The notes: generated by a model not told the origin, from the sequence alone. Shown: positions 1 to 6,417, counted from the stretch's first letter. The stretch is DNA of 13,065 bases from BS750m-G62 sp964577175 (GCA_964577175.1 CAZNYC010000116.1:1-13065), one strand, 5' to 3'. Numbers and translations: made by a program.

Positions 1-57
1 GGCGGCCTGGATGCGGCGCTCGAGAAGCAACTCGAAGCGACTCCGCCGACGAAGTGA
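1..57 (+). CDS. C-terminal fragment of an unknown protein (partial)
   Basis: The first 18 codons read in frame 1 as GGLDAALEKQLEATPPTK and end at a TGA (55-57). The wobble positions are mostly G or C, as in the clear genes of this window, and the hydrophilic alternating sequence looks like a natural protein tail. The start lies outside the window and 18 residues are too few to name a family. A hairpin without a T-run follows at 114-141, and the next gene converges on it from the minus strand. It could be a chance frame. Confidence 0.45.
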   Translation, partial: GGLDAALEKQLEATPPTK

Positions 58-113
58 TGCCGACCGGCGCACGTATCGTTCCCGGCGAGCGTCTCGAATG
101 GGTGGACAGGCGT

Positions 114-141
114 GGGGCCGACGGCCATGGCCATCGGCCCC
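114..141. repeat. hairpin between convergent genes
   Basis: GGGGCCGA (114-121) pairs perfectly with TCGGCCCC (134-141). The inside can extend the stem as GGCC/GGCC around AT with one mismatch. It lies 56 bases after the stop of the partial plus-strand gene. No T-run follows, so it is not a canonical intrinsic terminator. Confidence 0.35.
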
Positions 142-227
142 ATGTGTCTCCCGCCTCGCTCGCGCGGGGGCGTGTATGTTCGATGAATAAAGTCCCGCTT
201 CGCCGAAACCGCGCGTCCCGGCTTTGG

Positions 228-251
228 GCGGCAGGGCAGGGGACCTGCCGC
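228..251. repeat. hairpin next to the 3' end of the cytochrome-like gene
   Basis: GCGGCAGG (228-235) is the exact reverse complement of CCTGCCGC (244-251), with an 8-base loop. It sits 22 bases beyond the stop codon of the minus-strand gene at 274-993. It lacks a T-run on either strand, so a termination or RNA-end-protection role is only possible. Confidence 0.3.
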
Positions 252-273
252 GGCGGCGTCGCGACGAGGCGCC

Positions 274-993
274 TTACGGGTTCTCCCACATCTTGTCGGC
301 CCGGGTCTTGAGTTTGGGGATGAACTTCAGGATCTGCTGGTAGATGGGATCGGTCTTTCCGCGGATCGCCTTTTCCGGATGCCCCGCCTGCTCGCCGCCG
401 AGCGGTTTGGTGAGCAGGGCGCTCTGCTCGGGGTTCTCGCGGTTGATGTACTGGCTGACGATGCGGAAGTTCTCGGCCAGCATCCGCTCGTTCGTGGTGC
501 CCTTGAGGGCCAGGACCCACTTGGCGCCGGTGCCCTGGACACCGTGGCAGTTGGCGTCGGCGCACCGCCGCTGGAGAATCCGCTGAATGGGCCGGAACTG
601 GCGGATGACCGACTCGCCCTCTTCCTTGATGAGGGCCTGGATCTCCTCTTCGGTGATGGTGACGGGCTTCGGGCCGGTGGCGGCGCGTGGGGTGTCCGTC
701 CCGGTGGTACCGCCGGTGCCGGTGGCGCTCTCCTCCTGCCGGAGCAGGTAGATGAGGTACTTGACGCGGACGTCGTCCGGGTTCTTCTTGTGGGCGGCGA
801 CGGCGTCGGTCAGGGCCTGGACCCGCCGGCCTTCCTGGTACGCCTGCTTGGCCCGGGTGTACAGGTCGTCGGCGGAGGCGTCGCCGGCCGCGGCGGCCAG
901 GGCCCACGCCGCTCCGGCGGCGATGACCGCCAGGCCCACGATTGCCAGAACCCCCATCGCCCGTGCCGTCCGCGGCTGCCGTGTCTGCCTCAT
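274..993 (-). CDS. exported protein with a TPR-like segment and a cytochrome c-like CX4CH site
   Basis: 239 residues. Residues 1-40 are a basic start followed by a long hydrophobic Ala/Val/Leu stretch, so a signal peptide or membrane anchor. Residues 42-88 resemble a single TPR-type helix pair, followed by a Gly/Thr-rich linker (90-110). The C-terminal domain has IQRILQRRC at 136-144 and then CHG, giving C144, C149 and H150, a CX4CH site. It continues with a SALLTKPLGG block (191-200) and DPIYQQILKFI (215-225). This resembles planctomycete PSCyt1-type cytochrome c domains, where the site is usually CXXCH or slightly expanded. Covalent haem binding is inferred. The start was placed at 993 because an AAGGGG-type ribosome site lies about 9 bases upstream and the signal peptide begins there. 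A longer frame to 1176 encodes only Arg-rich noise. The gene stands alone, divergent from trpF. Confidence 0.8.
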   Translation of the reverse strand: MRQTRQPRTARAMGVLAIVGLAVIAAGAAWALAAAAGDASADDLYTRAKQAYQEGRRVQALTDAVAAHKKNPDDVRVKYLIYLLRQEESATGTGGTTGTDTPRAATGPKPVTITEEEIQALIKEEGESVIRQFRPIQRILQRRCADANCHGVQGTGAKWVLALKGTTNERMLAENFRIVSQYINRENPEQSALLTKPLGGEQAGHPEKAIRGKTDPIYQQILKFIPKLKTRADKMWENP

Positions 994-1030
994 CGCACTA
1001 CCCCTTTCATCCTGGCCCGTTCTACCGTTG

Positions 1031-1059
1031 AGGCTACCACCCCGCGGCGGCGCCTGCAA
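1031..1059 (-). promoter_or_regulatory. possible promoter of the cytochrome-like gene
   Basis: On the minus strand TTGCAG (plus-strand 1054-1059) and TAGCCT (1031-1036) are separated by 17 bases, and the start codon follows 37 bases beyond the -10. Only the TTG and the TA...T of the consensus are kept, so this is weak. Confidence 0.28.
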
Positions 1060-1264
1060 GCCAAATTGCGGGCGACGCCGTTCATGCCGGCTGCGGCGAG
1101 AGCGGCTGAAGGGCGGCGCCGTTCGAGCCGGCTGCGGGAGCAGCCGGACATCACCGTCCGGCATGGCATGCGACACCGCGGATGCGGATAACCCGCCGTT
1201 CCCGCGGGGGATCGAACGGCGCGCCCCTGCAATGTCCCGCGGCGCCCCTCAACGGCGAAAAGCG

Positions 1265-1293
1265 TTGACTGGGGCCACCGCAGGCCGTACCCT
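1265..1293 (+). promoter_or_regulatory. probable promoter of trpF
   Basis: TTGACT (1265-1270) and TACCCT (1288-1293) are spaced by exactly 17 bases, and the GTG start of trpF follows 25 bases later. The -35 matches consensus at five of six positions; the -10 keeps only TA...T, as is common in GC-rich bacteria. An alternative -10 is the overlapping TATACG at 1293. Confidence 0.45.
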
Positions 1294-1318
1294 ATACGTC
1301 TCGGATGGGGGCATTCGC

Positions 1319-1981
1319 GTGCGTACTCGTGTAAAGATTTGCGGCATGACGCGGCCCGGGTGGGCGCGAGCGGCGGCGGAGGCCGGGGCGGATGCCGTCG
1401 GCCTCATCTTTGCCGAAAGCCCCCGCCGGGTCGGGCCGGAGGCGGCGGCCGGGATCATCGACGCGCTTCCCCCCTGGGTGGGCCCCGTGGGGGTCTTCGT
1501 CGATACCCCGTCCGACGAGATGCAGGATCTGGCCGACCGGCTCCGGCTGGCGGCCGTCCAGTTGCACGGCGACGAGCCGCCCGAGACGCCGGCCCGGCTG
1601 GGTCCCGTGAAGGTGATCAAGGCGCTGGGCGTGGCGACGGAGCCGGACCTCGACGCCGCCCGCCGATGGCGCGACGCCGCGGAGGCGGCCGGTCGGCTGC
1701 CCGACGCGTGGCTCGTCGACGCCCGCGTCCCCGGCGCCCCGAAAGGGGGCACCGGGCAGACGGCCGACTGGACCCTGGCGGCCCGTCTGCAGGGGGAGGG
1801 GTTCTCGCCCCTCATCCTGGCCGGCGGCCTGGGGCCCGAGAACGCCGCCGAGGCCGTCCGGGCCGTCCGTCCCTGGGGTGTGGACTCTTCCAGCGGGACG
1901 GAGGCGGCGCCGGGCGAGAAGTCGCCCGAGAAGATCCGGGCGTTCGTCCGGGCCGTCCGCGAGGCGGACGCGGCGCCGTAA
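1319..1981 (+). CDS. trpF: phosphoribosylanthranilate isomerase
   Basis: 220 residues, close to the usual length of about 200-210. The enzyme converts N-(5-phosphoribosyl)anthranilate to CdRP in cytoplasmic tryptophan biosynthesis. Family signatures are present in order: KICGMT near the N-terminus with the catalytic Cys at residue 8, ADAVGLIFAESPRRV, AVQLHGDE, WLVDA with the catalytic Asp, KGGTGQTADW, LILAGGL, and the phosphate-binding GVDSSSGTE followed by PGEKSPEKIRAFV. The GTG at 1319 was chosen as start because GGGGG (1307-1311) lies 7 bases upstream and the protein then begins just before the conserved first strand. The open frame runs much further upstream, but that sequence is non-homologous and Arg-rich. 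No other trp gene is adjacent, so it appears dispersed from the pathway. A cloverleaf-like repeat follows 49 bases after the stop. Confidence 0.95.
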   Translation: MRTRVKICGMTRPGWARAAAEAGADAVGLIFAESPRRVGPEAAAGIIDALPPWVGPVGVFVDTPSDEMQDLADRLRLAAVQLHGDEPPETPARLGPVKVIKALGVATEPDLDAARRWRDAAEAAGRLPDAWLVDARVPGAPKGGTGQTADWTLAARLQGEGFSPLILAGGLGPENAAEAVRAVRPWGVDSSSGTEAAPGEKSPEKIRAFVRAVREADAAP

Positions 1982-2030
1982 GGCGTCCCCCGGCGCCGGG
2001 CGGTTACGTGGATCACGTGACCGCACGACG

Positions 2031-2139
2031 GTCATTCTGAGGCGCCCGCAAGGGCGACGAAGAATCTCGCCTTGGTCTTTGTCGTTTCTGCGTCGCACGG
2101 CAAGATTCTTCAGTCCCGCAAGCGGGGCTTCAGAATGAC
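2031..2139 (+). repeat. cloverleaf-like inverted repeat, copy 1
   Basis: The element starts with GTCATTCTGAGG and ends with CTTCAGAATGAC. Inside, GACGAAGAATCTCGCC is mirrored by GGCAAGATTCTTC with one mismatch. Between outer and inner arms lie two side hairpins: CGCCC-GCAA-GGGCG on the left and AGTCCCG-CAAG-CGGGGCT on the right. The middle (about 2072-2098) is unlike the other copies. It lies between trpF and ahcY, and the ahcY promoter-like sequence starts 2 bases after it. Confidence 0.85.
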
Positions 2140-2140
2140 G

Positions 2141-2169
2141 TTGACTCGCGCTCATTGACGTATTCAAAT
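2141..2169 (+). promoter_or_regulatory. probable promoter of ahcY
   Basis: TTGACT (2141-2146), a 17-base spacer and TCAAAT (2164-2169) lie 63 bases upstream of the ahcY start. The -35 matches consensus at five of six positions and the -10 at four of six. The local AT-richness (2160-2182) stands out in this GC-rich window. The promoter abuts the end of repeat copy 1. Confidence 0.45.
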
Positions 2170-2232
2170 TGAGAGTTTTCTAGCGATCGCACAGGGCCGC
2201 CCAGACGCGGACCGCAAACGAAGGAGCAGCGA

Positions 2233-3501
2233 ATGGCTGACGTGGCACATGACGTGAAGGACCTCGGCCTCGCCGAGGAAGGCAGAAAACGTATCGAGTG
2301 GGCCGACAGCAACATGCCGGTCCTGGCGAGCATCCGCGAGCGGTTCGAAAAGGAGACCCCCCTCGACGGGCTCCGCATGAGCGCCTGCCTGCACGTCACC
2401 ACCGAGACCGCCAACCTCTGCCGCACCCTCAAGGCCGGCGGCGCCGACCTCCTCCTCTGTGCCTCCAACCCGCTCTCCACGCAGGACGACGTGGCGGCGG
2501 CCCTGGTGGCCGAGTACGGCATCCCCACCTACGCCATCCACGGCGAGGACAAGGACACGTACTACAAGCACATCATCGCCGCCTGCGACCACAAGCCCAA
2601 CGTCACCATGGACGACGGGTGCGACCTCGTCTTTACCCTGACGAGCGAGCGGCCGGACGATGCCGCCGACGTCATCGGCTCCATGGAAGAGACGACCACC
2701 GGCGTCATCCGCCTGCGGGCGATGGAGGCCAAGGGCCAACTCAAGTTCCCCGTCATCGCCGTCAACGACGCCGACTGCAAGCACCTCTTCGACAACCGCT
2801 ACGGCACGGGGCAGTCGACGATCGACGGCGTCATCCGCGCCACCGACATGCTCATGGCCGGCAAGCGCGTCGTCGTCTCCGGCTACGGCTGGTGCGGGCG
2901 GGGTTGTGCCATGCGCGCCGCCGGCATGGGCGCCGTCGTCATCGTGACGGAGGTCGACCCGCTGCGGGCCATCGAGGCCACCATGGACGGCTACTGGGTG
3001 ATGCCGATGGCCGAGGCCGCCAAGGTCGGCGACCTCTTCATCACCACGACCGGCGACAAGCACATCCTGCGGCCGGAGCACTTCAAGGTCATGAAGGACG
3101 GCGCGGTGGTCTGCAACGCGGGGCACTTCAACGTGGAGATCGACATCCCCGGCCTCGAAGAGATGGCCGGCGGCGTCCGGAAAGACGTGCGCCGCTCCGT
3201 CGACGCCTACGACCTGCCCGACGGCCGGACCATCTACCTGCTGGCCGAGGGCCGGCTCGTCAACCTCGCCGCCGCCGAGGGCCATCCCGCCGCCGTCATG
3301 GACATGAGTTTCGCCGTCCAGGCCCTGACGAGCGAGTGGGTCGTCCAGAACCAGGGCAACCTCGACATCCGCGTCCACGACGTGCCGCGCGACGTCGACG
3401 AATGGGTCGCCGGCATTAAACTCCAGACGATGGGCATCGCGATCGACACCCTGACGCCCGAACAGGAAGCGTACCTGCAGTCGAGCGACTCCGGCACCTG
3501 A
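2233..3501 (+). CDS. ahcY: adenosylhomocysteinase (S-adenosylhomocysteine hydrolase)
   Basis: 422 residues. It hydrolyses S-adenosylhomocysteine to adenosine and homocysteine using bound NAD+, clearing the product inhibitor of methyltransferases. Visible signatures: CLHVTTETA (H54), SNPLSTQDDVAAAL (78-91), MDDGCDL (D127/D128), MEETTTGV (151-158), catalytic K183 before FDN (D187, N188), the Rossmann loop GYGWCGRG (217-224), CNAGHFNVEID with H298, and GHPAAVMD with H351. It is shorter than human and E. coli-type enzymes. It lacks their internal insertion, and it ends soon after LTPEQEAYL without the usual Lys/Tyr tail (PDHYRY), as in archaeal and Thermotoga-type enzymes. The start is fixed by AAGGAG at 2221-2226, 6 bases before ATG. 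No methionine-cycle gene is adjacent. A hairpin repeat begins 13 bases after the stop. Confidence 0.97.
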   Translation: MADVAHDVKDLGLAEEGRKRIEWADSNMPVLASIRERFEKETPLDGLRMSACLHVTTETANLCRTLKAGGADLLLCASNPLSTQDDVAAALVAEYGIPTYAIHGEDKDTYYKHIIAACDHKPNVTMDDGCDLVFTLTSERPDDAADVIGSMEETTTGVIRLRAMEAKGQLKFPVIAVNDADCKHLFDNRYGTGQSTIDGVIRATDMLMAGKRVVVSGYGWCGRGCAMRAAGMGAVVIVTEVDPLRAIEATMDGYWVMPMAEAAKVGDLFITTTGDKHILRPEHFKVMKDGAVVCNAGHFNVEIDIPGLEEMAGGVRKDVRRSVDAYDLPDGRTIYLLAEGRLVNLAAAEGHPAAVMDMSFAVQALTSEWVVQNQGNLDIRVHDVPRDVDEWVAGIKLQTMGIAIDTLTPEQEAYLQSSDSGT

Positions 3502-3514
3502 GGATCTGCTGTGT

Positions 3515-3542
3515 GCGCGGCGGGTCTCCGCACCCGCCGCGC
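3515..3542 (+). repeat. hairpin repeat with CTCCGY loop, after ahcY
   Basis: GCGCGGCGGGT (3515-3525) and ACCCGCCGCGC (3532-3542) form a perfect 11-base-pair stem around the loop CTCCGC. Related copies are at 11059-11084 and 12919-12946. It starts 13 bases after the ahcY stop, where a terminator or 3'-end-protecting structure would sit, but no T-run follows. Confidence 0.75.
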
Positions 3543-3562
3543 TCCGCACGGCGACCGGCGAT

Positions 3563-3619
3563 GTCATTCCGACCGCGCCCTCGCCGGCGGCGAGGGCGAG
3601 CGGAGGAATCTCGCCGTGG
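3563..3619 (+). repeat. diverged half copy of the cloverleaf-like repeat
   Basis: It begins GTCATTCCGA and is followed by a hairpin (CCCTCGCC-GGC-GGCGAGGG region) and GGAGGAATCTCGCC. This corresponds to the outer arm, left side hairpin and inner arm of the full copies. I could not find the mirrored right half before 3699. Confidence 0.55.
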
Positions 3620-3698
3620 GGCCCCGCCCGAGACAGGCGGATTTCGGATTGAACGGCAACCACAGTTACTGATCCAGGTAAAAGTAATGTCCGGGGTT

Positions 3699-3797
3699 GT
3701 CATTCTGAGGAGCGGCGAAGCCGCGACGAAGAATCTCGCCTCGATGCCGTTCGCACGGCGAGATTCTTCGGCTCCGCAAGCGGAGCCTCAGAATGAC
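3699..3797 (+). repeat. cloverleaf-like inverted repeat, copy 2
   Basis: Outer arms are GTCATTCTGAGG and CCTCAGAATGAC, exact reverse complements. Inner arms are CGAAGAATCTCGCC and GGCGAGATTCTTCG, also exact. The left side hairpin is GCGGC-GAA-GCCGC and the right one GGCTCCG-CAAG-CGGAGCC. This is the shortest copy (99 bases) because the central loop is short. It lies in the ahcY/DUF1015 gap. Confidence 0.9.
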
Positions 3798-3998
3798 GGC
3801 CTGGCGCCATGAGGACATTAGTTTTGCTTCGCTCAGTAGCCGCCGGGTCCGCGGGCGACGGCGGGTAAACTTGCCCGGCGCGTGTGTGGAAGTGGCGACC
3901 CGCGTCCGCCGCGCGGTGCACCGGGAGATACCCCGCGCGGCAACCGTACGACTCCTCATCCGACGCTGACACAGCGAGCAGGAAAGGGCACCTCGCCC

Positions 3999-5306
3999 AT
4001 GGCCGACGTCCGACCGTTCCGCGCCCTCCGGTACAACACCGACGACCCGCTCAGCCTGGCGCTGGTCACCGCGCCGCCCTACGACTGCATCGACGCCGAA
4101 GAGCAGGACGAACTCCACCGCACCCATCCGCACAACGTGGTCCGCCTCATCCTCGGCAAGGACCGGCCCGGCGACGACGACACCCACAACCGCTACACCC
4201 GGGCCGCCGACTTCATCGAGAAATGGAAGCGGACCGGCATCCTCGTCCGCGACGCCGACCCCTCGCTCTACCTGTACCAGCAGGAGTTTCACATCGAGGG
4301 CCGGTCGTACCTGCGGGAGGGCGTCCTGGCCCGCATCGGCCTGGAGGAGTTCGGTACGGGCAAGGTCTTCCCCCACGAAGAGACCATGGACGAGCCGTTC
4401 CGCGACCGCCTGCGCCTGCTGCGGACGGTGCGGGCGAACCTCTCGCCCATCTTCTCGCTCTACCCGGACCCGGAGAACCTCGTGCCCGACCTCTTCCACG
4501 AGGTGGCCCACGGCGACCCGCTCGCCCAGACGGTGGACTCCGACGGCGTGGTGCACCGGCTGTACGCCTCCTCCGACCCCGGCCTGGCCGAACGCGTGGC
4601 CGAGGTCATGGCCGATGCACCCATGTACATTGCCGACGGCCACCACCGGTACGAGGTGGCCCAGGCCTACCGCCGCCAGGTGCAGGAGCAGGGCGAGGAC
4701 GTGGGGCCCGACCACCCCGCGGGTTCCGTCCTGATGCTGTGCGTCTCGATGCACCATCCCGGCCTGGCGGTGCTGCCCACGCACCGCGTCCTGGAAGGGC
4801 TGCCGGACCTGGAGGCCGACCGCCTGTGCGAGGCCAGCCGCCGACACTTCAAGTGGCAGGAACTCGAGGGCGCCGAGGCCACCAGCGCCCGCCTGCGCGA
4901 GCGCCTCGCCCACGCCCCCGCCCATTCCATGGGCCTCTGGACCCGCGACACCTCCAAGGCGTTCCTCCTCACCCTGAAGCGGCTGGACGTGATGAAGCGC
5001 CTCGCGCCGGAGAAATCGAAGGCGTGGCGGCGGCTGGACGTGGCCATCCTTGAACGCGTCCTCCTCGGCGAAGATCTGCCGGAGGCGGTTGCGGACACCA
5101 GCGCCCTGCGGCGGCGGTACGTTCACCTCGCCCAGCAGGCGTTCGACGCCGTCCACGAGGACGCGGCTGACGCCGCCGTCCTCCTCAAACCTCTGCCCGT
5201 CGAGAGCCTGGAACAGGTGGCCCGGACCGGCGAACGTATGCCGCCCAAGTCGACCTACTTCTACCCGAAGGCGCTGTCGGGCCTGGTGATGAATCCGCTG
5301 GATTGA
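3999..5306 (+). CDS. DUF1015 family protein of unknown function
   Basis: 435 residues. The DUF1015 family has no settled function. Characteristic blocks are all present: PFRALRYN at the N-terminus, APPYDCID (25-32), HNVVRLILGK (45-54), YLYQQEF (91-97), LREGVLARIGLEE (105-117), FPHEETMD (124-131), RLRLLRTVRANLSPIFSLY (137-155), and the hallmark YIADGHHRYEVAQAY (210-224) with its His pair. They are followed by LAVLPTHRVLEGL (256-268) and MPPKSTYFYPKALSGLV near the C-terminus. The HE and DGHH motifs would suit metal or nucleotide binding, but that is inference. It has no signal peptide and is likely cytoplasmic. ATG at 3999 was chosen because the conserved N-terminus starts there and GGAAAGG lies 11 bases upstream. 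The frame is intact and full length. Confidence 0.93.
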   Translation: MADVRPFRALRYNTDDPLSLALVTAPPYDCIDAEEQDELHRTHPHNVVRLILGKDRPGDDDTHNRYTRAADFIEKWKRTGILVRDADPSLYLYQQEFHIEGRSYLREGVLARIGLEEFGTGKVFPHEETMDEPFRDRLRLLRTVRANLSPIFSLYPDPENLVPDLFHEVAHGDPLAQTVDSDGVVHRLYASSDPGLAERVAEVMADAPMYIADGHHRYEVAQAYRRQVQEQGEDVGPDHPAGSVLMLCVSMHHPGLAVLPTHRVLEGLPDLEADRLCEASRRHFKWQELEGAEATSARLRERLAHAPAHSMGLWTRDTSKAFLLTLKRLDVMKRLAPEKSKAWRRLDVAILERVLLGEDLPEAVADTSALRRRYVHLAQQAFDAVHEDAADAAVLLKPLPVESLEQVARTGERMPPKSTYFYPKALSGLVMNPLD

Positions 5307-5317
5307 CGGCCGTAGCC

Positions 5318-5357
5318 GAGTACTGAAGTACCTGAGTACTAAAGTACCTGAGTGCCG
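5318..5357. repeat. 16-base tandem repeat after the DUF1015 gene
   Basis: GAGTACTGAAGTACCT is followed directly by GAGTACTAAAGTACCT and then a decayed GAGTGCCG. Each unit is itself rich in dyad symmetry (AGTACT, GTAC). A related sequence in the opposite orientation, CTCAGGTACTTCGGCACTC, occurs near 5940-5960 on the other side of the tRNA gene. It begins 11 bases after the DUF1015 stop. Confidence 0.6.
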
Positions 5358-5487
5358 GTGCGTCGTGTATCGCCGGGCTGCGAGAGGTCGCCCGTGTTCG
5401 CCGGCCCGCTTGCGGGCCGCGCGCCTTCTTGGCTTATGGCTCGCGGCTTTCCTTCGTTGCCGTTCGACTCTGGACCGCCGTTGAACC

Positions 5488-5515
5488 TTGAACTTCGGCG
5501 GTTCCGTTTTATAAT
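5488..5515 (+). promoter_or_regulatory. promoter of the tRNA-Ala gene
   Basis: TTGAAC (5488-5493), a 16-base spacer and a perfect TATAAT (5510-5515) lie 18 bases before the tRNA 5' end. The expected transcription start is near 5522, leaving a leader of about 12 bases for RNase P removal. It is the closest match to the vegetative sigma factor consensus in the window. Confidence 0.85.
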
Positions 5516-5533
5516 GACGTGCTGCCAACCCGT

Positions 5534-5609
5534 GGGGCCGTAGCTCAGTTGGGAGAGCGGCTGGTTCGCAATCAGCAGGTCAGGGGTTCGAATCCCCTCG
5601 GCTCCACCA
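5534..5609 (+). tRNA. tRNA-Ala, anticodon CGC
   Basis: A complete 76-base cloverleaf can be drawn. The acceptor stem is GGGGCCG (5534-5540) with CGGCTCC (5599-5605), and it contains the G3:U70 wobble pair that identifies alanine tRNAs. The D stem is GCTC/GAGC (5543-5546 with 5555-5558). The anticodon stem is 5560-5564 with 5572-5576 around loop TTCGCAA, giving anticodon CGC (5567-5569) that reads GCG. The T stem is AGGGG/CCCCT around TTCGAAT. Discriminator A is at 5606 and the CCA end is encoded (5607-5609). Variable loop is 5 bases. Confidence 0.97.
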
Positions 5610-5618
5610 TCCTCCGTC

Positions 5619-5638
5619 GCCTGCCGCGAGCGGCAGGC
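5619..5638. repeat. hairpin downstream of the tRNA
   Basis: GCCTGCCG and CGGCAGGC pair perfectly around CGAG, starting 9 bases after the tRNA CCA end. It could end or process the tRNA transcript, but no T-run follows, so the terminator reading is weak. Confidence 0.4.
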
Positions 5639-5648
5639 TATGGAGAAT

Positions 5649-5687
5649 GTCCTGCGTCGCCCGAGCGCAGCGAGGGCGAAGCAGGAC
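5649..5687. repeat. long hairpin with GAGCGCAGCGA loop
   Basis: GTCCTGC (5649-5655) plus TCGCCC (5657-5662) pair with GGGCGA (5674-5679) plus GCAGGAC (5681-5687), with one mismatched base per side. The top, CCCGAGCGCAGCGAGGG, recurs almost exactly at 12659-12676 inside another hairpin. Confidence 0.6.
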
Positions 5688-5969
5688 GCCGCCCGAGGCA
5701 CGAAGCCGGGCCGCCTGCAAGGCGGCGTAAGGCAGGAGGGCAGGAGAGAACCCTAAACGCGCACGGCGCGCCGGCGGCGGTTCTCCTTCCAGTGACCGGC
5801 TCACCTGCGGTTCCACCGGCCGTCGGGCGGTGCCATGCTGTGCTTGCTCCTGCATCACGGCGTACCTCCTGCCGGCGGTTCCCGGGGTTCGCGCCGCACT
5901 CCAAGGCGGCCTTCGGCCGCAGCCGCGGCCGTGGCTGTGGCTCAGGTACTTCGGCACTCCGGTACGGCC

Positions 5970-6115
5970 GTTCATCGCGCTTTTAATTTATATCGCCCCT
6001 CCTCGATGCACCGAAAAAAGGCACAAGTTCGGGGTAAGTTTGCGCGCATCGGCGCGCGTTTCGATCAAAAAGTTGAAAAAAGGGGTACGTTTCGCCTTAC
6101 CCATTTTAACATTCC
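5970..6115. other. AT-rich island, possible non-coding RNA or regulatory region
   Basis: Runs such as TTTTAATTTATATC near 5980, GAAAAAAGG, ATCAAAAAGTTGAAAAAAGG and CATTTTAAC sharply contrast with the GC-rich surroundings. GGGTAAG (near 6034) is complementary to CTTACCC (near 6096), with a GCGCGCATCGGCGCGCG hairpin inside. On the minus strand a 38-codon frame (MGKAKRTPFF...) fits here, but it has no clear ribosome site. I cannot assign a function. Confidence 0.35.
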
Positions 6116-6117
6116 GG

Positions 6118-6158
6118 CCCCGAATCGTCCCACACGGGACAGAATCGGCGATTCGGGG
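6118..6158. repeat. two-tier hairpin
   Basis: CCCCGAATC (6118-6126) pairs exactly with GATTCGGGG (6150-6158). An inner stem GTCCC-ACAC-GGGAC sits within. It borders the AT-rich island, and AAAAGCGCTTTTT follows at 6163. As a terminator for the minus-strand dehydrogenase it would be some 380 bases past the stop. Confidence 0.5.
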
Positions 6159-6353
6159 TCGGGAAAAGCGCTTTTTCGGGGGGTGCGCGCCAAGGCGTTT
6201 TCTCAGAGTATCGATCGCGGCGCGCCGATTGAGCCCGTCGCGGGGGCGGCCGGTCATCTTCATCTGCCGTGGCACGTGCCATGCCGGAGGAGCATAACCC
6301 CCTGCTTCCGGCGCGGGCTCGAACGGCGCGCGTGCCTCTCGCGCCACGTGCCA

Positions 6354-6417
6354 CGGCCGGCCTTGCCCGGCCGGGCGCCGATCCCGCCATGTGGCCCGGC
6401 CGGCTTGCCCGGCCGGG
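6354..6417. repeat. two hairpins with CTTGC loops
   Basis: CGGCCGG-CCTTGC-CCGGCCG (6354-6373) and CCCGGCCGG-CTTGC-CCGGCCGGG (6395-6417) are perfect stems with nearly the same loop. TGGCACGTGCCA at 6270-6281 and CCACGTGCCACGG at about 6344 belong to the same family. The second hairpin overlaps the start of direct repeat A. Confidence 0.6.

Larger units (their letters stand above)
994..1318. other. divergent intergenic region with hairpins
   Basis: No gene is supported here. It separates the minus-strand cytochrome-like gene from trpF and should carry both promoters. CCGGCTGC (1128-1135) and GCAGCCGG (1140-1147) form a perfect 8-base-pair stem with a GGGA loop. The neighbouring stretch 1083-1120 contains related GCCGGCTGCGGC-type sequence, so this may be a short repeat cluster. 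The segment 1260-1318 before trpF carries the promoter-like sequence and ribosome site. Confidence 0.5.
3502..3998. other. repeat-filled gap between ahcY and the DUF1015 gene
   Basis: No credible gene lies here. The gap holds a 28-base hairpin, a half copy and a full copy of the cloverleaf-like repeat (listed separately). After them comes about 200 bases of unassigned leader (3798-3998) in which I see no good promoter. A GGAAAGG at 3981-3987 is the likely ribosome site of the next gene. Confidence 0.6.

Noticed and set aside
2140..2232. SAM or SAH riboswitch upstream of ahcY
   Set aside because: I looked for the conserved core and found no convincing match; the leader is short and AT-rich around the promoter.
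2164..3663. Long minus-strand frame opposite ahcY
   Set aside because: GC-rich codon bias keeps the antisense strand open. The product is low-complexity Val/Asp/Gly/His sequence, while the plus strand is an unmistakable SAH hydrolase.
3700..3972. Short frames encoding HSEAPLAEPKNLA-like peptides (also near 2040-2140 and 10930-11030)
   Set aside because: These peptides are just translations of the cloverleaf-like repeat and recur wherever it does.
3666..5528. 620-codon minus-strand frame opposite the DUF1015 gene
   Set aside because: It is an antisense shadow of a conserved gene and also runs through a cloverleaf-like repeat.
5339..5701. Minus-strand frame containing GIRTPDLLIANQPLSQLSYGPT
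   Set aside because: This is the antisense translation of the tRNA-Ala gene, a well-known false protein in databases.
5988..6347. Minus-strand frame of 119 codons, ending in a 38-codon MGKAKRTPFF segment
   Set aside because: No ribosome site or recognisable domain, and it reads through hairpins; kept only as a possibility within the AT-rich island.
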